Shown in pieces: positions 32,475 through 43,394 of a stretch of 64,000 nt of DNA; position 1 is the stretch's first letter; each line of letters starts with the position of its first letter. Made by a program: the position numbers and the translations under genes. The notes beneath the pieces were generated by a model, which was given only the letters and a program-made list of their open reading frames with translations, had not been told where the DNA came from and did no database searches. The stretch spans positions 33,744,119 through 33,808,118 of the forward strand of contig JAVGWX010000012.1 in the NCBI GenBank assembly GCA_036924085.1. The letters run 5' to 3'. Source of the DNA: Ariolimax columbianus. Its lineage: Eukaryota; Mollusca; Gastropoda; Stylommatophora; Arionidae.

Positions 32475-33700
32475 AAATAAAGCAACATTCTTAGCCCATA
32501 TAATCCTTAGAATAGACCATGGGTCTATACAATTGCTTGTAAATCCAACGTCATTTCCACGTCACATAATTCTTAGACTAGTTCATGAATCCACGCGCTT
32601 GCCTTTCACGTGCATCATTCTCACGTCCCATAATCTTTAGATTAGGCATGACTTCATGCAATTGCTGACCCAACGTCATTTTCGCGTCATATAATCCTTA
32701 AACTAGTCATGACTCCATACAATTGCTTTTAAACCCCCACATCATTCTCACGTCCCATAATCTTTAGATTAGGCATGACTCCATGCAATTTCTGACCCAA
32801 CGTCATTTTCGCGTCATATAATCCTTAAACTAGTCATGACTCCATGCAATTGCTTTTAAACCCCCACATCATTCTCACGCCACATAATCCTTAGACCAGT
32901 CCATGTCTTTATGCAATTGCTTTTAACCTCCTCGTAATACAATCCTTAAACTAACTCATGACTCCATGAATTTGCTTTTAAATCCCACGTCATTTCCAGC
33001 TCATATTATCCCCCTCAGACTAGTCCAGGGCTGCATGGTCTAGTTTTCTTTATTTTTTTTTTAAATTTTTCAATTCCCCAAGGCAGTTTGCATTGCACTG
33101 CGGTTTTTATTTTGCGTTTGTCGGTCTTGCTTTCAAACCCCCAACATTCCTATATAATCCTTGCAAACTAGCCATGACTTCAAACACTTGATTTCAAACC
33201 ACACGCCATTTCCAGCTCATAGAATCACTAAAGACTAGCCCATGACTATATTCCCTTGCATCCAAACCACACGCCATTTCCAGCTCATAGAATCACTAAA
33301 GACTAGCCCATGACTATATTCACTTGCATCCAAACCACACGCCATTTCCAGCTCATAGAATCACTAAAGACTAGCCCATGACTATATTCACTTGCATCCA
33401 AACCACACGCCATTTCCAGCTCATAGAATCACTAAAGACTAGCCCATGACTATATTCACTTGCATCCAAACCACACGCCATTTCCAGCTCATAGAATCAC
33501 TAAAGACTAGCCCATGACTATATTCACTTGCATCCAAACCACACGCCATTTCCAGCTCATAGAATCACTAAAGACTAGCCCATGACTATATTCACTTGCA
33601 TCCAAACCAAACGCCATTTTCGTCTCATAAAATCCTTACAGATTAACCAGAACCCCATGCACTTGCTTTCAAATACCCAACATTCCCAGCTCAAATAATC
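32475..33700. repeat. 63-68-bp minisatellite, degenerate left half, homogeneous right half
   Basis: Units share CATGACTCCATGCAATTGC, CAAACC-CACGTCATT and ATAATCCTTA-ACTAG blocks. The left part (32475..33030) is diverged with a period of about 63 and pairs of alternating units. The right part (33180..33640) has six nearly identical 68-bp units with CACACGCCATTTCCAGCTCA. A SINE B fragment lies between them. Confidence 0.88.
33045..33130 (-). mobile_element. SINE B 3' fragment inside the minisatellite
   Basis: The reverse complement reads GCAAAATAAAAACCGCAGTG, CAATGCAAAC and CTTGGGGAATTG with an A-rich tail, matching the 3' end of SINE B. Confidence 0.7.
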
Positions 33701-34506
33701 CTCACAGACTCCAAGCGTTTTGCTTTCAAAACCCATGGCAGCCTTAAACTATCGATAACAGACATCATTTTGAATCGTCTTTTTATTGAACCTGCCACCC
33801 AATAATGTTCGGATGTTTCATCTATTTTTGAGACCGATACCGGATGCAAGAACAGCTCTCGTGTAATCTCGTAACACCATCTCCTGCTCGGAGTAATTCG
33901 GTAATTATTTGTCTGATCCCAAGAAACGGTGGCCATTCCAGCCTTCTAAGAGTGTTTTTAATTAATTAATCTGGCCACCCACTGAAATTCAACCGGCTCT
34001 ACTTTTGTTCGGTTTACCGTGCTATTATCCGGCCCTGTTTTTATTCTCTCCCTTGCCTGGGTGTTAAACGTGACAACACAGAGTGGTCTGATCTTTGTCA
34101 GATCTGATTTACCACATAAAACTTGGAGAGGATGACATCGCTCCACGTGGCATCCAGGTGGGCGGTGGGGTTAAGGCGGGTTGGGGGACGAAAATAGGGC
34201 CACTGACAGCATATTATAAGAGACAACTAGCAGGTAGAATACTCTACATCATTCTTCGTTGTCGCCGTCATACGTTGTCAAATAACCGCACCCATTTCTC
34301 TCCTGCACTTCTTTGCAACTTGTCTGAAACTTCTCTCGTCGTAATTGGGTTATGGAGGGCCATGCTGCTAATTTGCTCCTCTTGTAGAGCCGACGGAACT
34401 GGACAATATGTTCCACCGTTTGTTTGTTTTTCCCCACGTGGGCGTATTTCTGTGCGTCCAATTGTTTATGTGTTGAATAGACTATTGTTCCGTCACCACT
34501 AACATG
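33701..34506. other. No gene recognised; short block shared with 39235..39290
   Basis: GTTAAACGTGACAACACAG followed by AGTGGTCTGATCTTTGTCAG (about 34062..34100) matches ACGTGGCAACACAGAGTGGT near 39242. This may be an old uncharacterised repeat. ORF 34095..34502 has no motif. Confidence 0.45.
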
Positions 34507-34868
34507 TTCAGTCTGAGTGGTCTCGAAGTAAGACGTCTGCCTCGGATGCTGGAGGTCGCAAGTTCAAATCACGGTTCAGACCTGGATTTTTCCACTTGGA
34601 TATTCTGGTATTTCCCCGGATCTCTGGGTAGTAGAGATCGAACGCCCGTGTGCAGTGTCACGCACTTTAAAAATCCCTTGGTAGTTTGAAATCGAACAGA
34701 GTAAACTTAACGGCCGCTGTCTGGTCAAAAAATTATAATTATGTTAAACATCTACCCAATCTTTCACGGGATCCTTGTTGAGATTCTCCAGCAGTTTGTA
34801 GGAGAACAGAGCGCTTATTGGTTGAAACGTGTGTAATGGCGTTGATAATTTGACTAAACTAAACTAAA
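34507..34868 (+). mobile_element. SINE E, full length with (TAAAC)n tail
   Basis: Head GAGTGGTCTCGAAGTAAGAC, B-box-like AAGTTCAAATC, body (GATCTCTGGGTAGTAGAGAT, TTTAAAAATCCCTTGGTAG), distal block GAGATTCTCCAGCAG and the tail TAAACTAAACTAAAC next to the 73-bp array. It is the type copy of family E, about 362 bp. Confidence 0.75.
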
Positions 34869-35316
34869 CATTATGAGTATTGTCACTTGATCTCTTCTTG
34901 CCAAGGAGTAGTATGTGTCTGCTAAATAAGATTATATGCGTTCTCTGTGAATATTGTCACTTGATCTCTTTTTGTCAAGTATTAATGTTTCTGCTAAATG
35001 AGATTATATGCGTTCTCTGTGAATATTGTCACTTGATCTCTTCTTGGCAAGGAGTAGTATGTGCCTGCTAAATAAGATTATATGTCTTATCTGTGAATAT
35101 TGTCACTTGATCTCTTCTTGCCAATGCGTAGTATGTGTCTGTTAAATAAGATTATATGTGTTTTCTGTGAATATTGTCACTTGATCTCTTCTTGTCAAGT
35201 ATTAATATGTTTCTACTAAATGAGATTATATGTGTTTTCTGTGGATATTGTCACTTGATCTCTTCTTGTCAAGGATTGATATGTTTCTACTAAATAAGAT
35301 TATATGTGTTCTCTGT

Positions 35317-35593
35317 AGGGAGCGGCGTGGCCTAGGGGTTAAGTGGCACGGCTCACAATCCGAAGGTGCTGGGTTCGATCCCCATCACAGCTCCGGCCGT
35401 TACCCCGGGGAAGCAAGCCCTTAGAAAATGCAGGAGGAAGCACACCCTTACATAAAATGCATGCTGAAGTCGGATGCACTGGGCCAACAGGCGCAAAATA
35501 AAAACCACAATGCAACGCACACCCGTCTTTTGGGGAAAAGAGAAAAAAGGCGAACGGAAAAAAATTTTTAAAAAATTAAATAAATAACAAAAA
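35317..35593 (+). mobile_element. SINE B, full length, intact Pol III boxes, 15-bp target-site duplication
   Basis: The 277-bp element is flanked by perfect 15-bp copies of ATATGTGTTCTCTGT (35302..35316 and 35594..35608), which are part of the host 73-bp unit. The first 76 bases fold as a tRNA-like head with pairable ends GGAGC and GCTCC. Then come CCGGCCGTTACCCCGGGG, a two-unit internal module, the core TGCTGAAGTCGGATGCACTG, GCGCAAAATAAAAACCACAA and an A-rich tail. It has no ORF and depends on a LINE for mobility. The source LINE cannot be named because the tail is poly-A-like, unlike the TTAAG tail of the CR1-like element. Confidence 0.93.
35328..35382 (+). promoter_or_regulatory. Internal Pol III promoter (A and B boxes) of SINE B
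   Basis: TGGCCTAGGGG (35328..35338) matches the A-box consensus TRGCNNAGNGG, and GGTTCGATCCC (35372..35382) is a consensus B box. The spacing suits TFIIIC binding. This is the only SINE B copy here with both boxes intact. Confidence 0.85.
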
Positions 35594-35861
35594 ATATGTG
35601 TTCTCTGTGAATATTGTCACTTGATCTCTTCTTGTCAAGGATTCATATGTTTCAGCTGAATGAGATTAAATGTGTTCTGTGAATATTGTCACTTGATTAT
35701 TTTTTGTCAAGAAGTGGTATGCTTCTGTTTTATCAGATTACATGTGTTCTCTGTGCTAGTTGTCTTTCAAGTTTACTTTACATTGTCTTCATTTTTTCAT
35801 ATGTATCTCTGTCTTCAATTTGGAAATTGCGTCCTTCCCCTGTGGCTACTCTGCCTCCCAA

Positions 35862-36060
35862 TCTTCAAAACTTGTTGATACCATAAATAAAGGATTACTC
35901 AGTAAAATGGAGATTGGTAAAGAAACTAGTTTGTCTGTATACCGGCTCTACTTATGTACCAGCATTGACATATGGATGTGAATCATGGACAATGACAACA
36001 ACCCAGGAAAGCCAACCCCACGCCTCAGAAAAAGATATCTAAGAAATGTAGTCTTAGTAG
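35862..36060 (+). pseudogene. LINE post-RT fragment (YVPALTYGCESW type)
   Basis: Plus frames read NKGLLSKMEIGKETSLSVYR, then STYVPALTYGCESWTMTTTQ and ASEKRYLRN, with one frame change near 35940. This is the region after RT in EN/RT LINEs, normally K..LFK..YVP.LTYG.E.W.MT....Q..E.R.LR. The same block is found on the minus strand near 54960..55040. Confidence 0.7.
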
Positions 36061-36529
36061 ACATGTACTTCTACAGGGGCGGATGCCTCTGTGCAAGTCC
36101 CAGTTCTGGGATGAGCTGGAAGTAGCCGGGAGGATTTCCTGCTTAGCGGGCTAGGCTCGAGCAGCGTATTACTTCACTGTGCAGCGGTGGGTGGTTAACC
36201 GATGTGCGAGTCCATCTTCATACTCTCAAACACTAGATTAAAGTAGTACCGCCGCCATCTATGCTGCTCTTAACAAACCACCTAATCATGGCCGATTGTT
36301 ATGCCATGTCACACAGTTAGTTGCCTCTTACGATATGCTCTCTGTAGGGGCAGTGGTGCTATTCGTGTTCTTGTCTTGTCTGTCATTCACACAAACCAAG
36401 GCCGACCACTCGGGAAAAGTTGTTAAAGTTACAAATAGAGTTACGGTTTGGAATCAGATAAATCATTTCTTTAAATCCAGCCCCTGCTGACTTGAGTGGA
36501 GCAGTCCCAACTTGTGTAATTTGATCATG
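36061..36529. other. No gene recognised
   Basis: No motif or repeat seen. Confidence 0.45.
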
Positions 36530-37300
36530 TCGGCAGAATCAAAGATGAGCTGCTTTCACTGCGGTCACGGGAAACACATAGTCAAGAAAACGGAGTTTAC
36601 ACCTATCAGGACACCCAAAGTCATCTGGGATAAGACCATAGGACAGTCTTTAAGCGACTGGCAAGGATCAAGATGCTGACTGCCAGCGTCAGGGCCAGCG
36701 ATCCAGAGCTACCAAGACCCTTCTACACCTCCACGCAGTGATCCTGGATAACAGGCTGCAGCAGGGCAGACTGGCTAAGGAAGGGTTCGAAGAGGGAATT
36801 CTAACCCGGTACTAAAAAAATGCTTGCTGAAGTCGGATGTGTTGGACCGAAAGGTGCAAATATCGCAGTCAAGCTGTAAATTATGACACAACGCATTCCG
36901 TTCTCTGGACTATATTCTGCTACTTAGGGTTGTGTCAGGGTTTGGTAGCGGGAGATTGAAACGAACGAAGTCAAGCCAAGCCAAGCGACTGGCAACTAGA
37001 CTTTAAGCAGACAAAGAAGGCCCTCTCAAAAATAGAACAGGCAAAATAATAAGTGAGAATAGGGAGGCAACTAATCTACTCAATCAGTACGTTGGCACAG
37101 TCTGGACACAAGAAGATTACTCCAAGATATCAGAGTCTATAAATATTTTCAAAAAAGACATGGATTTAGTGGGATTAAGATCAGTCTATATTACGGAAGA
37201 AATGTTCTGTCTTTTAAATTGGAGGGGTTGCAAGTGAATGGATCTCCAGGTCAAGATGGTATTCATCCAAAATTGCTGTTTGAAATTAGATACAGGTTAG
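36530..37300 (+). pseudogene. CR1-like LINE, segment upstream of RT, split by family A
   Basis: The plus strand reads, after the family A insertion, NREATNLLNQYVGTVWTQED then VYITEEMF and, one frame over, LEGLQVNGSPGQDGIHPKLL and FEIRYRL. This is the CR1 segment just before RT motif 1 (LN.YF.SVFT.E, K..GPDGIHP..L) and overlaps the 5' end of the copy at 50981..52578. The portion 36530..36651 is assigned to the same element because the insertion has a clean duplication on both sides. The 3' end is cut at 37300 by another family A head. Confidence 0.75.
36665..36982 (+). mobile_element. Family A element with 13-bp target-site duplication
   Basis: The 318-bp element is flanked by perfect copies of AAGCGACTGGCAA (36652..36664 and 36983..36995). 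It starts GGATCAAGATGCTGACTGCC and ends GAACGAAGTCAAGCCAAGCC. The duplication shows family A moves as a discrete unit with the GCCAA tail at its 3' end, as a SINE does. The head is shortened compared with the copy at 21308..21670. Confidence 0.9.
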
Positions 37301-37500
37301 GGATCAAGATGCTGAGCAGCGCAAGAGCTGCAGTGGTCAACGACCCATAGCTGACTGCTAGCATCAGGGCCAGCGAACCATAGCTGCCAAAACCCTTCTT
37401 CACCTCCACGCGGTGATCCTGGATAACAGGCTGCATCAGGGCAGACTGGCTAAGGAGAAGGGATCGAAGAGGGAATGCTAACCCGGTACTCAAAAAATGG
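37301..37500 (+). mobile_element. Family A element, head half
   Basis: Head GGATCAAGATGCTGAGCAGC through the single 33-bp module to CCGGTACTCAAAAAATG, then stops before the core. It is fused to the CR1 fragment at 37300. Confidence 0.8.
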
Positions 37501-37674
37501 AGGCTTGCTTCTGTGCGCCAGCGGTCACCACGCAGTTACATATTAGTCGTGTGTGATGTGTTCGGTTGACTGTACTATATAGAGAACTGACATTGCGTTT
37601 GTAAGGAATACAGCCTGCTGGAATTGACTTGCCGTGTTCTGTATATTTCTGCGGCAATGTTAGTGCCTGTAGTT

Positions 37675-38094
37675 CTTCTTCTTCTTCTTCCTCCTCTTTT
37701 TCTCTTTCTTTTTCTTCGTTCTCAATCTCCCGTTACCAAGCCTGGAAAAGGGCTTTGCAAGTAGCAGTTGTCCGGAGAACGGAGTGCTCTGTGTCGTAGT
37801 TTACATATCGACTGCCATATTTTCTCCTTTCGGTCCAGCACATCCGACTTCAGTAGGCATTTATGTACCGGGTTAGCCTTCTATTTTCGATCCCTTATCC
37901 TTAGCCAGTCTGCTCTATTGCAGCTTACTATCCACGATAATCGTGTGGAGGCGTAGAAGAGTCCTGGTAGCTCTGGTTCGCTGGCCCTGACGCTAGCAGT
38001 CAGCTCTGGTTCGCTGGCCCTGACGCTAGCAGTCAGCTCTGGTTCGCTGGCCCTGACGCTAGCAGTCAGCTAGCACTGCTCATCATCTTGATCT
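37675..38094 (-). mobile_element. Family A element with TTC tail and 3-copy VNTR
   Basis: Starts with a TTC/CCTCC/TTTCT-rich tail (37675..37725), then GTTCTCAATCTCCCGTTACC, the body, three 33-bp modules and the head ATCATCTTGAT. Full length. Confidence 0.85.
37968..38072 (-). repeat. 33-bp minisatellite inside family A, 3 copies
   Basis: Three nearly identical units of CTCTGGTTCGCTGGCCCTGA plus CGCTAGCAGTCAG. Confidence 0.93.
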
Positions 38095-38200
38095 CTCTCT
38101 TCTAATGGCCATAACCGCTCTACGAAAGTAAAGCATTTCTCATTTCATTTTAAAAACTAAATTGAGTAGCAAGTACTTTGCAGAGCGTTGCTTCTTACAA

Positions 38201-38305
38201 CTAACTTAACTTAACTTCACAGCTTAACTTACAGCCAACTTAACTTAACTTAACGTCTTTTTACTTGTTTAGAAGACTTTACAGAATCTGTATACAACCT
38301 GTTTC
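38201..38305 (-). mobile_element. CR1-like 3' terminal fragment
   Basis: An interrupted (TTAAG)n tail (with ACAGC breaks) and the 3' UTR block TTTAGAAGACTTTACAGAAT, CTGTATACAACC in minus orientation. Degenerate. Confidence 0.8.
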
Positions 38306-38507
38306 TTGCAGGGTGGTTTAACGGGACCGCTGCAGCTCATGCACTCGTGCCTGTAGTTCAGAAATAAAGTTAGACCAGAATGCTTCGCTTAGATGAACTA
38401 TTGATTAGGCCATTATAATAAAACAATGCACCGAAGTCCGCGCCTTAGGAAACGAGACGAACGAATAAAAACGAACTAAAAACCAGTAAATATATAACAG
38501 AATTGAG

Positions 38508-38600
38508 GCTGTGCGGCATAGAGGTGAAGCGTCCGTTTCCCAATTCCATTGCACCACGTTCGTATCATGCCCTGTCCAGTTTGGCAGACATCGGTTTTTT
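38508..38600 (+). mobile_element. Possible tRNA-derived SINE head
   Basis: CGGCATAGAGG resembles an A box with one mismatch, and CGTTCGTATCA resembles a B box about 35 bases on. No body shared with the other families was recognised. Confidence 0.35.
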
Positions 38601-38978
38601 TGTGCTCCACCGAGTACGGAAAGTAATGGGAACATACCGTACGGCACACTTGCCAAGAAACTTATAACAACCAAATAGGTGCCGGTTGAAGATGCGACGT
38701 TCTGCAAAGGACGTGCTACTTACTTTTTTAAATGTAAAATAAAGGTTTATGTGTACAAGCCTTTCTTGTTTTGTTTCGGAGACTATAGTAGCCAATATTG
38801 TGCAGAATACCAAGTCGCTCTAAGTAGAAGTTGTGTACCAAATGTAAGATCTCTAGGTTATGGGGAAGATGGTTAAAATATGAGAAATAAAAGTCATTTC
38901 ATGTTAAAAACTTGTTAGACTTGGATACCTGGGAAGTATTTTTTTACAACAGATACAGAAACTGAAATTATATTTCAC

Positions 38979-39062
38979 AGAACCTGTGAAGTGACTCACC
39001 AACAGCCGTCGTTACTTTCACAGAACCTGTGAAGTGACTCACCAACAGCCGTCGTTACTTTT
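38979..39062. repeat. 42-bp direct duplication
   Basis: CACAGAACCTGTGAAGTGAC followed by TCACCAACAGCCGTCGTTAC occurs twice in tandem without change. Confidence 0.95.
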
Positions 39063-39494
39063 ACAGACATCAGCTTGATAGCTAAATGACAAAAAACACA
39101 TTTTACTAACTCTTCGATACCACCATTATCCGACACGGCATAGGAGCAGAGAAGTAATTAATTTGGGCTCGCTACCGAAATCAAAAAAGTGTTACTTCTG
39201 GCTACTTTACTACGTTTTTACTCTGCATTTCCCGTATGCTAAACGTGGCAACACAGAGTGGTCTAGTATTTGTCAGTATTCGTTTGTCACAAAAAACTTT
39301 TACTGTGCACAATTAAAATGCAACAAAGAAAAACATAAGAGATTGGCGGGTGCTTGCAGGCTGGGGAGGAAGTGCAATAGGGATGTCAGGAAAATGTGTG
39401 AAAGTTTTAACAAAAATAAAGTACCTTCTTAATTAACCCGCAGAGCGTACAGTAGCTCGTACTCTATTAATGTTGATTATAAAACGGTTCAGAC
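39063..39494. other. No gene recognised
   Basis: Apart from the block shared with about 34062..34100, nothing was recognised. ORF 39163..39432 has no family motif. Confidence 0.45.
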
Positions 39495-41260
39495 CAGTCC
39501 CAGCCCGTCGCTTCTCTCGCTACACAGGCCGTTGACAACACCCCACCAGTGTGTACGGTCCTGGTTGCTCTTTCTGCCTTTCTGCGGGTAATCTTTCTGC
39601 CTTTCTGCAGGTAATCTTTCTGCCTTCGTGTAATCTTAATTCCTTCTCACATTCTCTTCCCTGTGTGTTTTTGGGTCTACCTATATCTTTCTGCCGTTGT
39701 GAAGTAAAGTAAAGTAAAGTAACCCATAGCATTACTCCCATAGGGGTGTGAGTTGTTAGCGACCTCACATTTCAAAGGCTCGGCTATATGAGGGCGGTAG
39801 CCATCGCCTCTCCCTTGTCGCTTTTACTTCCCGGACTGAACCGGTACCTATTTAAGGCTGGGTAGACGCGGGATCCCGTTGCGGTCTGAAAAAACATTTC
39901 CGCCTCAACTGGGGAATGAACCCAGGACCACTCAGATGAGAAGCCAGCGTGCTAACCACTTCGCTACGCGGCTCCCTCTGCCCTTGAGGATTCCATAAAA
40001 GACCGTGTCTGGCTATGTTTGGCGGTGCCTTCCGTAGCGTATGTCTTATTCAGTTCCATTTTCTTCGCTTAGTTTGTTGTTCCAGTGGATGTTGTTGGTT
40101 CCCATAGGTCTTAATTCCACACCATGTCCTGCCACTTTATGCCCATTATTTTTCGTAGGCATCTGTTAACGGAGGACTGGAGTCTTTGATGTAGGACCTT
40201 GGTCGTTCTCCGTGACTTCGCTCCTTACATCAGCGCCGACTTGACACTGGTGTTGAATACTCCAACATTGGTGGGAATCTTGATTTCTCTAGAAGCCCAT
40301 ATGTTGTTTAGGGCTAGGAATGCCCCTCCTGCCTTTCCAATTTTGATCCTTATATATGCATCTGTACCTCCTGATGTGTCAATGTTGCTGTCCAAATAGG
40401 TCAAGGTATTCACTTCTTGCAACTGCACTCCCTCCAGTATGATTGGTTCTTGCTGGTAAGAAGCTAGGTTTTCTTCATTTTGAAAATCAGTCCTAAATTG
40501 GTTAATTGTTTTTTTTCACCCTAAAGGCTTGTCTTGCTTTTGGCTTGGTCTGTGTGACAAAAGTACCAGATCATCTGTATATTCCAAATGTGACAATGGT
40601 GTTCATTGAATTCCAGTTCTTTATCCCACGAGTGATGTCTTCATTAACCACAAAAATATCCAACAAAAACAGGAAAGGCGAGAGCAGGCATCCTTGTCTC
40701 ACACCTGTTTTCACCCCGAAGCTGTCAGTCAGTGCTCCTTCATGTACCACTGTACTAACTGTATCTACGTACATACTCTGAATGAGCGTTATGGATTTCT
40801 CTGATATCCCATAGTGTCTCAACAGTTGCCATAGCGTACTTCTATCTACACCGGCAAACACATTTTAATAGTCTATACAATTTGTTTATAGGAATTATTT
40901 CTATTCAATACTTTGTTCTACTAGATGGGTATAGTAGCTTTATGATATGTGTCAAATACTGTCTGTCCCCTTCTGAGTTTGTTATCTACTTTTGCTTTTA
41001 ATCCGCCCAAAGCAATTCTGTTGAATATCTTGCCCGGCATTGACAGCGATGTAATCCCTCTATAATTGCTGCAGTCTGCCAGGTTTCCCATCTTAGACAG
41101 TTTAATCAGATGTCCTTCTTTCCATTCTGTTGGCACTCTCTCCTCTTCTCGTATCTTCGTGAATAACCTTTGCAATGTATATGTGGTCTTATCTATATCT
41201 ACTATTTGAGTGTCTGCTCATATTCCATCTGGTCCTGCCGCTTTCGTTTCCTTGAGTTTA
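39495..41260 (-). pseudogene. EN/RT-type LINE (RTE-like), RT to C-terminus, interrupted by SINE D
   Basis: Reading the minus strand: KAAGPDGI near 41240 (followed by a stop), then WKEGHLIKLSKMGNLADCSN and YRGITSLSMPGKIFNRI in 40921..41175, a gap, then LLRHYGISEKSI and SFGVKTGVRQGCLLSPFLF in 40571..40861. A YTDDLVLLSH active-site box lies near 40545..40575 in a shifted frame. Next come YLDSNIDTSGGTDAYIR (40225..40428), CLRKIMGIKWQD near 40130, and WNPQGQR near 39990. After the SINE, GRPKNTQGRECEKELRLH and TLVGCC continue at 39520..39690. The catalytic-Asp A box is deleted and frames shift repeatedly, so it is dead. RTE-like by motif style, clade not proven. Confidence 0.8.
39700..39976 (-). 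mobile_element. SINE D, full length, with target-site duplication
   Basis: The 277-bp element lies inside the LINE C-terminal coding region. It is flanked by TCTGCCGTTG (39690..39699) and TCTGCCCTTG (39977..39986), a 10-bp duplication with one mismatch. In minus orientation the A box is TAGCGAAGTGG (39956..39966), the B box GGTTCATTCCC (39912..39922), and the 3' end is (TTTAC)n (39702..39722). Confidence 0.9.
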
Positions 41261-41542
41261 GAGCTGGTACTGAAGGTCAATTCTCGATTTATTAAAATAT
41301 ATACCTGTAATGGCTCAGTGACCGCACGACAACAAAAACAGAACAAGTCTCACGTTATGGACATAAGGCATATGTTGTGGAGAAAGAAAATGACAAAACA
41401 ACTAACAAATAACAGTAACAACTAAACATAGCATATGTCAGCGACACAATACGGTTTGAGTTGGCGGCCATTGCCAGGAAGTGACCAGGAACGTAGATTC
41501 ATCGTATGCCAGTTATGAAAAGGAAGAGACTAAACAAGAATT

Positions 41543-41850
41543 GGGAAATAATCTTGCTGAGAGGTAAACGCGCTTGCCTCTGGAGAAATGAAAGCACAAA
41601 ATGATGGGGTTCGAATCCCAGAGCTTTCAATCGTCCCCTGGTCTCAAGGGAGGTGGGACAACGCACGGCCATGTTGGAGATTGATGAAAAAATCAGGATA
41701 TGAACCCATGGCAGTTGCAAATCGATAAGAGTATGCTGTTAGCAGCTGTGTTAACAATATTATAAAAGTATTAACATTCCTACCCAATACTCAATCTATC
41801 TTTTTCCAGGTTTAGTTTGCCGCAGGAAGTGAACATTGTAAAACAAGAAA
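41543..41850 (+). mobile_element. SINE F, tRNA-derived
   Basis: A-box-like TTGCTGAGAGG and a perfect B box GGTTCGAATCC (in GGGGTTCGAATCCCAG). The body has GGTCTCAAGGGAGGTGGGAC, and the 3' block GTTTGCCGCAGGAAGTGAAC is also present near 31735..31770. It ends near AAAACAAGAAAG. Confidence 0.6.
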
Positions 41851-42049
41851 GTGCTACAGAAAGTCTTCCACTCGCAGGCAGCAGTCATACATCTATTTGT
41901 ATACCAAGATTCTTAGTAAAATGAACAAATGAAAAAAAACTCACACGTAGTCAATCTATAAAAACATATGTAGCGGCCCATCGCAAGCGAAGATGTCGAC
42001 ATCATCAGGCTTATGTTGCGAGATGTGCTCTCGTTTCACAATAGAATCC

Positions 42050-42106
42050 TGGCACGGCAGACTTTGTCACACTGGGGCACGGCATACTTTGTCACACTGG
42101 GGCACT
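42050..42106. repeat. 26-bp direct duplication
   Basis: GGCACGGCAGACTTTGTCAC / GGCACGGCATACTTTGTCAC, each followed by ACTGGG. Confidence 0.9.
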
Positions 42107-42185
42107 CATGAGAGACGTAGGCCGTTGTGTCGTTATACTCGGAAACTCAAAACAAATCACAAAACAAACATTGACTCGTATACTT

Positions 42186-42566
42186 CGTATTCTTCGTTCG
42201 TTCTCACTCTCCCGTTACCAAACCGTGAAAAGGGCTTTGCAAGTAGCAAGATGTGATCCGGAGAACGGATTGCATTGTGTCGTAGTTACACTTGACTGCG
42301 ATATTTGCACTTTTCGGTCCGACACATCCGACATTAGTAGACATTTTTTGTGTACCGAGTTAGACTTCCTTTTTCTACCCCTTCTCCTTAGCCAGTCTGC
42401 TCTGTTGCAACCTGTTATCCAAGAGATGTAGAAGGGTCTTGGCAGCTGTGGTTCGCATGTCCTGACGCTTGCAGTCAGCTACTTGCAAAGCGCTTTTCAG
42501 GGTTTGGTAGCGGGATATTGAGAACGAAGAAGAAGAGGAAGAAGAAGAAGAAGAGGAAGAAGCATA
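42186..42566. mobile_element. Family A copy with an inverted second tail (foldback arrangement)
   Basis: A minus-oriented family A copy (42186..42480, tail side at left) is followed immediately by a plus-oriented family A tail piece (42481..42566) ending in a GAA tract. The outer about 65 bases on each side are inverted copies (CTACTTGCAAAGCCCTTTTC ... GAGAACGAA versus its complement), so the composite has long terminal inverted repeats. Confidence 0.75.
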
Positions 42567-43394
42567 GAAATCCACTTCCTAATTTGTGTTACCATAATTG
42601 AGAATTGACCTAATCTTACCACAGAATGTCCACCGTTTCCCACGAGAAATGACAGCGAGCCCTACAAACAACTGCGCAATCGGGACTCAACTATTCCGAT
42701 CAACAAAGACAACAATTCATCACAAACTGACAGAGGTAATTTTTGTGGCGCGCGATGTTTGAGCAATAAAACAGCTAACTGCCGCCGGGATGACGATACA
42801 AATCAGCAGAGGTGAATCCTCCCGCCGTGATCCCAATCTTGTCACTTTGCGCCATTGTAACCCCGCTTCCGGTTGATGTTGGCAATTGTCTGCCAGTGTG
42901 ACAAGCAGAAAGCAGTTATTTGTGTCAACGCGACCTGCCACTTACAATCGCGCCTGGGACATGTTCGAGTTGTAATTGAATGAATATCAGACTGACAATA
43001 AAATGTGATTTGAGAGATTTTAACGTTTGCTGTATTTTGAAAGTTGTAATATAATTTCCTACTGCCAACTAAATGTGGTCTTAGAGATGTTAACGTTTGT
43101 TGTGTTACATAACTTGTGATAAAAATTGCAACATTAGTGTTTAAATACATATAAACAAAGTAGGACGCCGGGGACAAGAAAGAAACCATTGTTGCACTCG
43201 GAAAACATACATTATTGTTGCGCTAACTGGGGTAGAAAAGGAAGCCAAGGACAGTGGCACTGTAACTTGCCAAGCATTTGGTTAATAGACGACTAAGGAG
43301 GCTTGGTCACGGGGTGTTAAACCATTTCTGAGGCCAAGATAAAGCAGTGAATAAGCTAACAGCAACCAGAGCCTTGTATATTGCTTATTGCAGT

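Larger units (their letters stand above)
34870..35757. repeat. 73-bp minisatellite interrupted by SINE B
   Basis: About eight units containing GAATATTGTCACTTGATCTC, TTCTTGTCAAG and GATTATATGTGTTCTCTGT. A SINE B copy splits the array at 35317..35593. Confidence 0.93.

Noticed and set aside
35317..35392. A true tRNA gene
   Set aside because: The cloverleaf-like head is followed by a SINE body and tail with a target-site duplication, and the same head recurs in other diverged copies.
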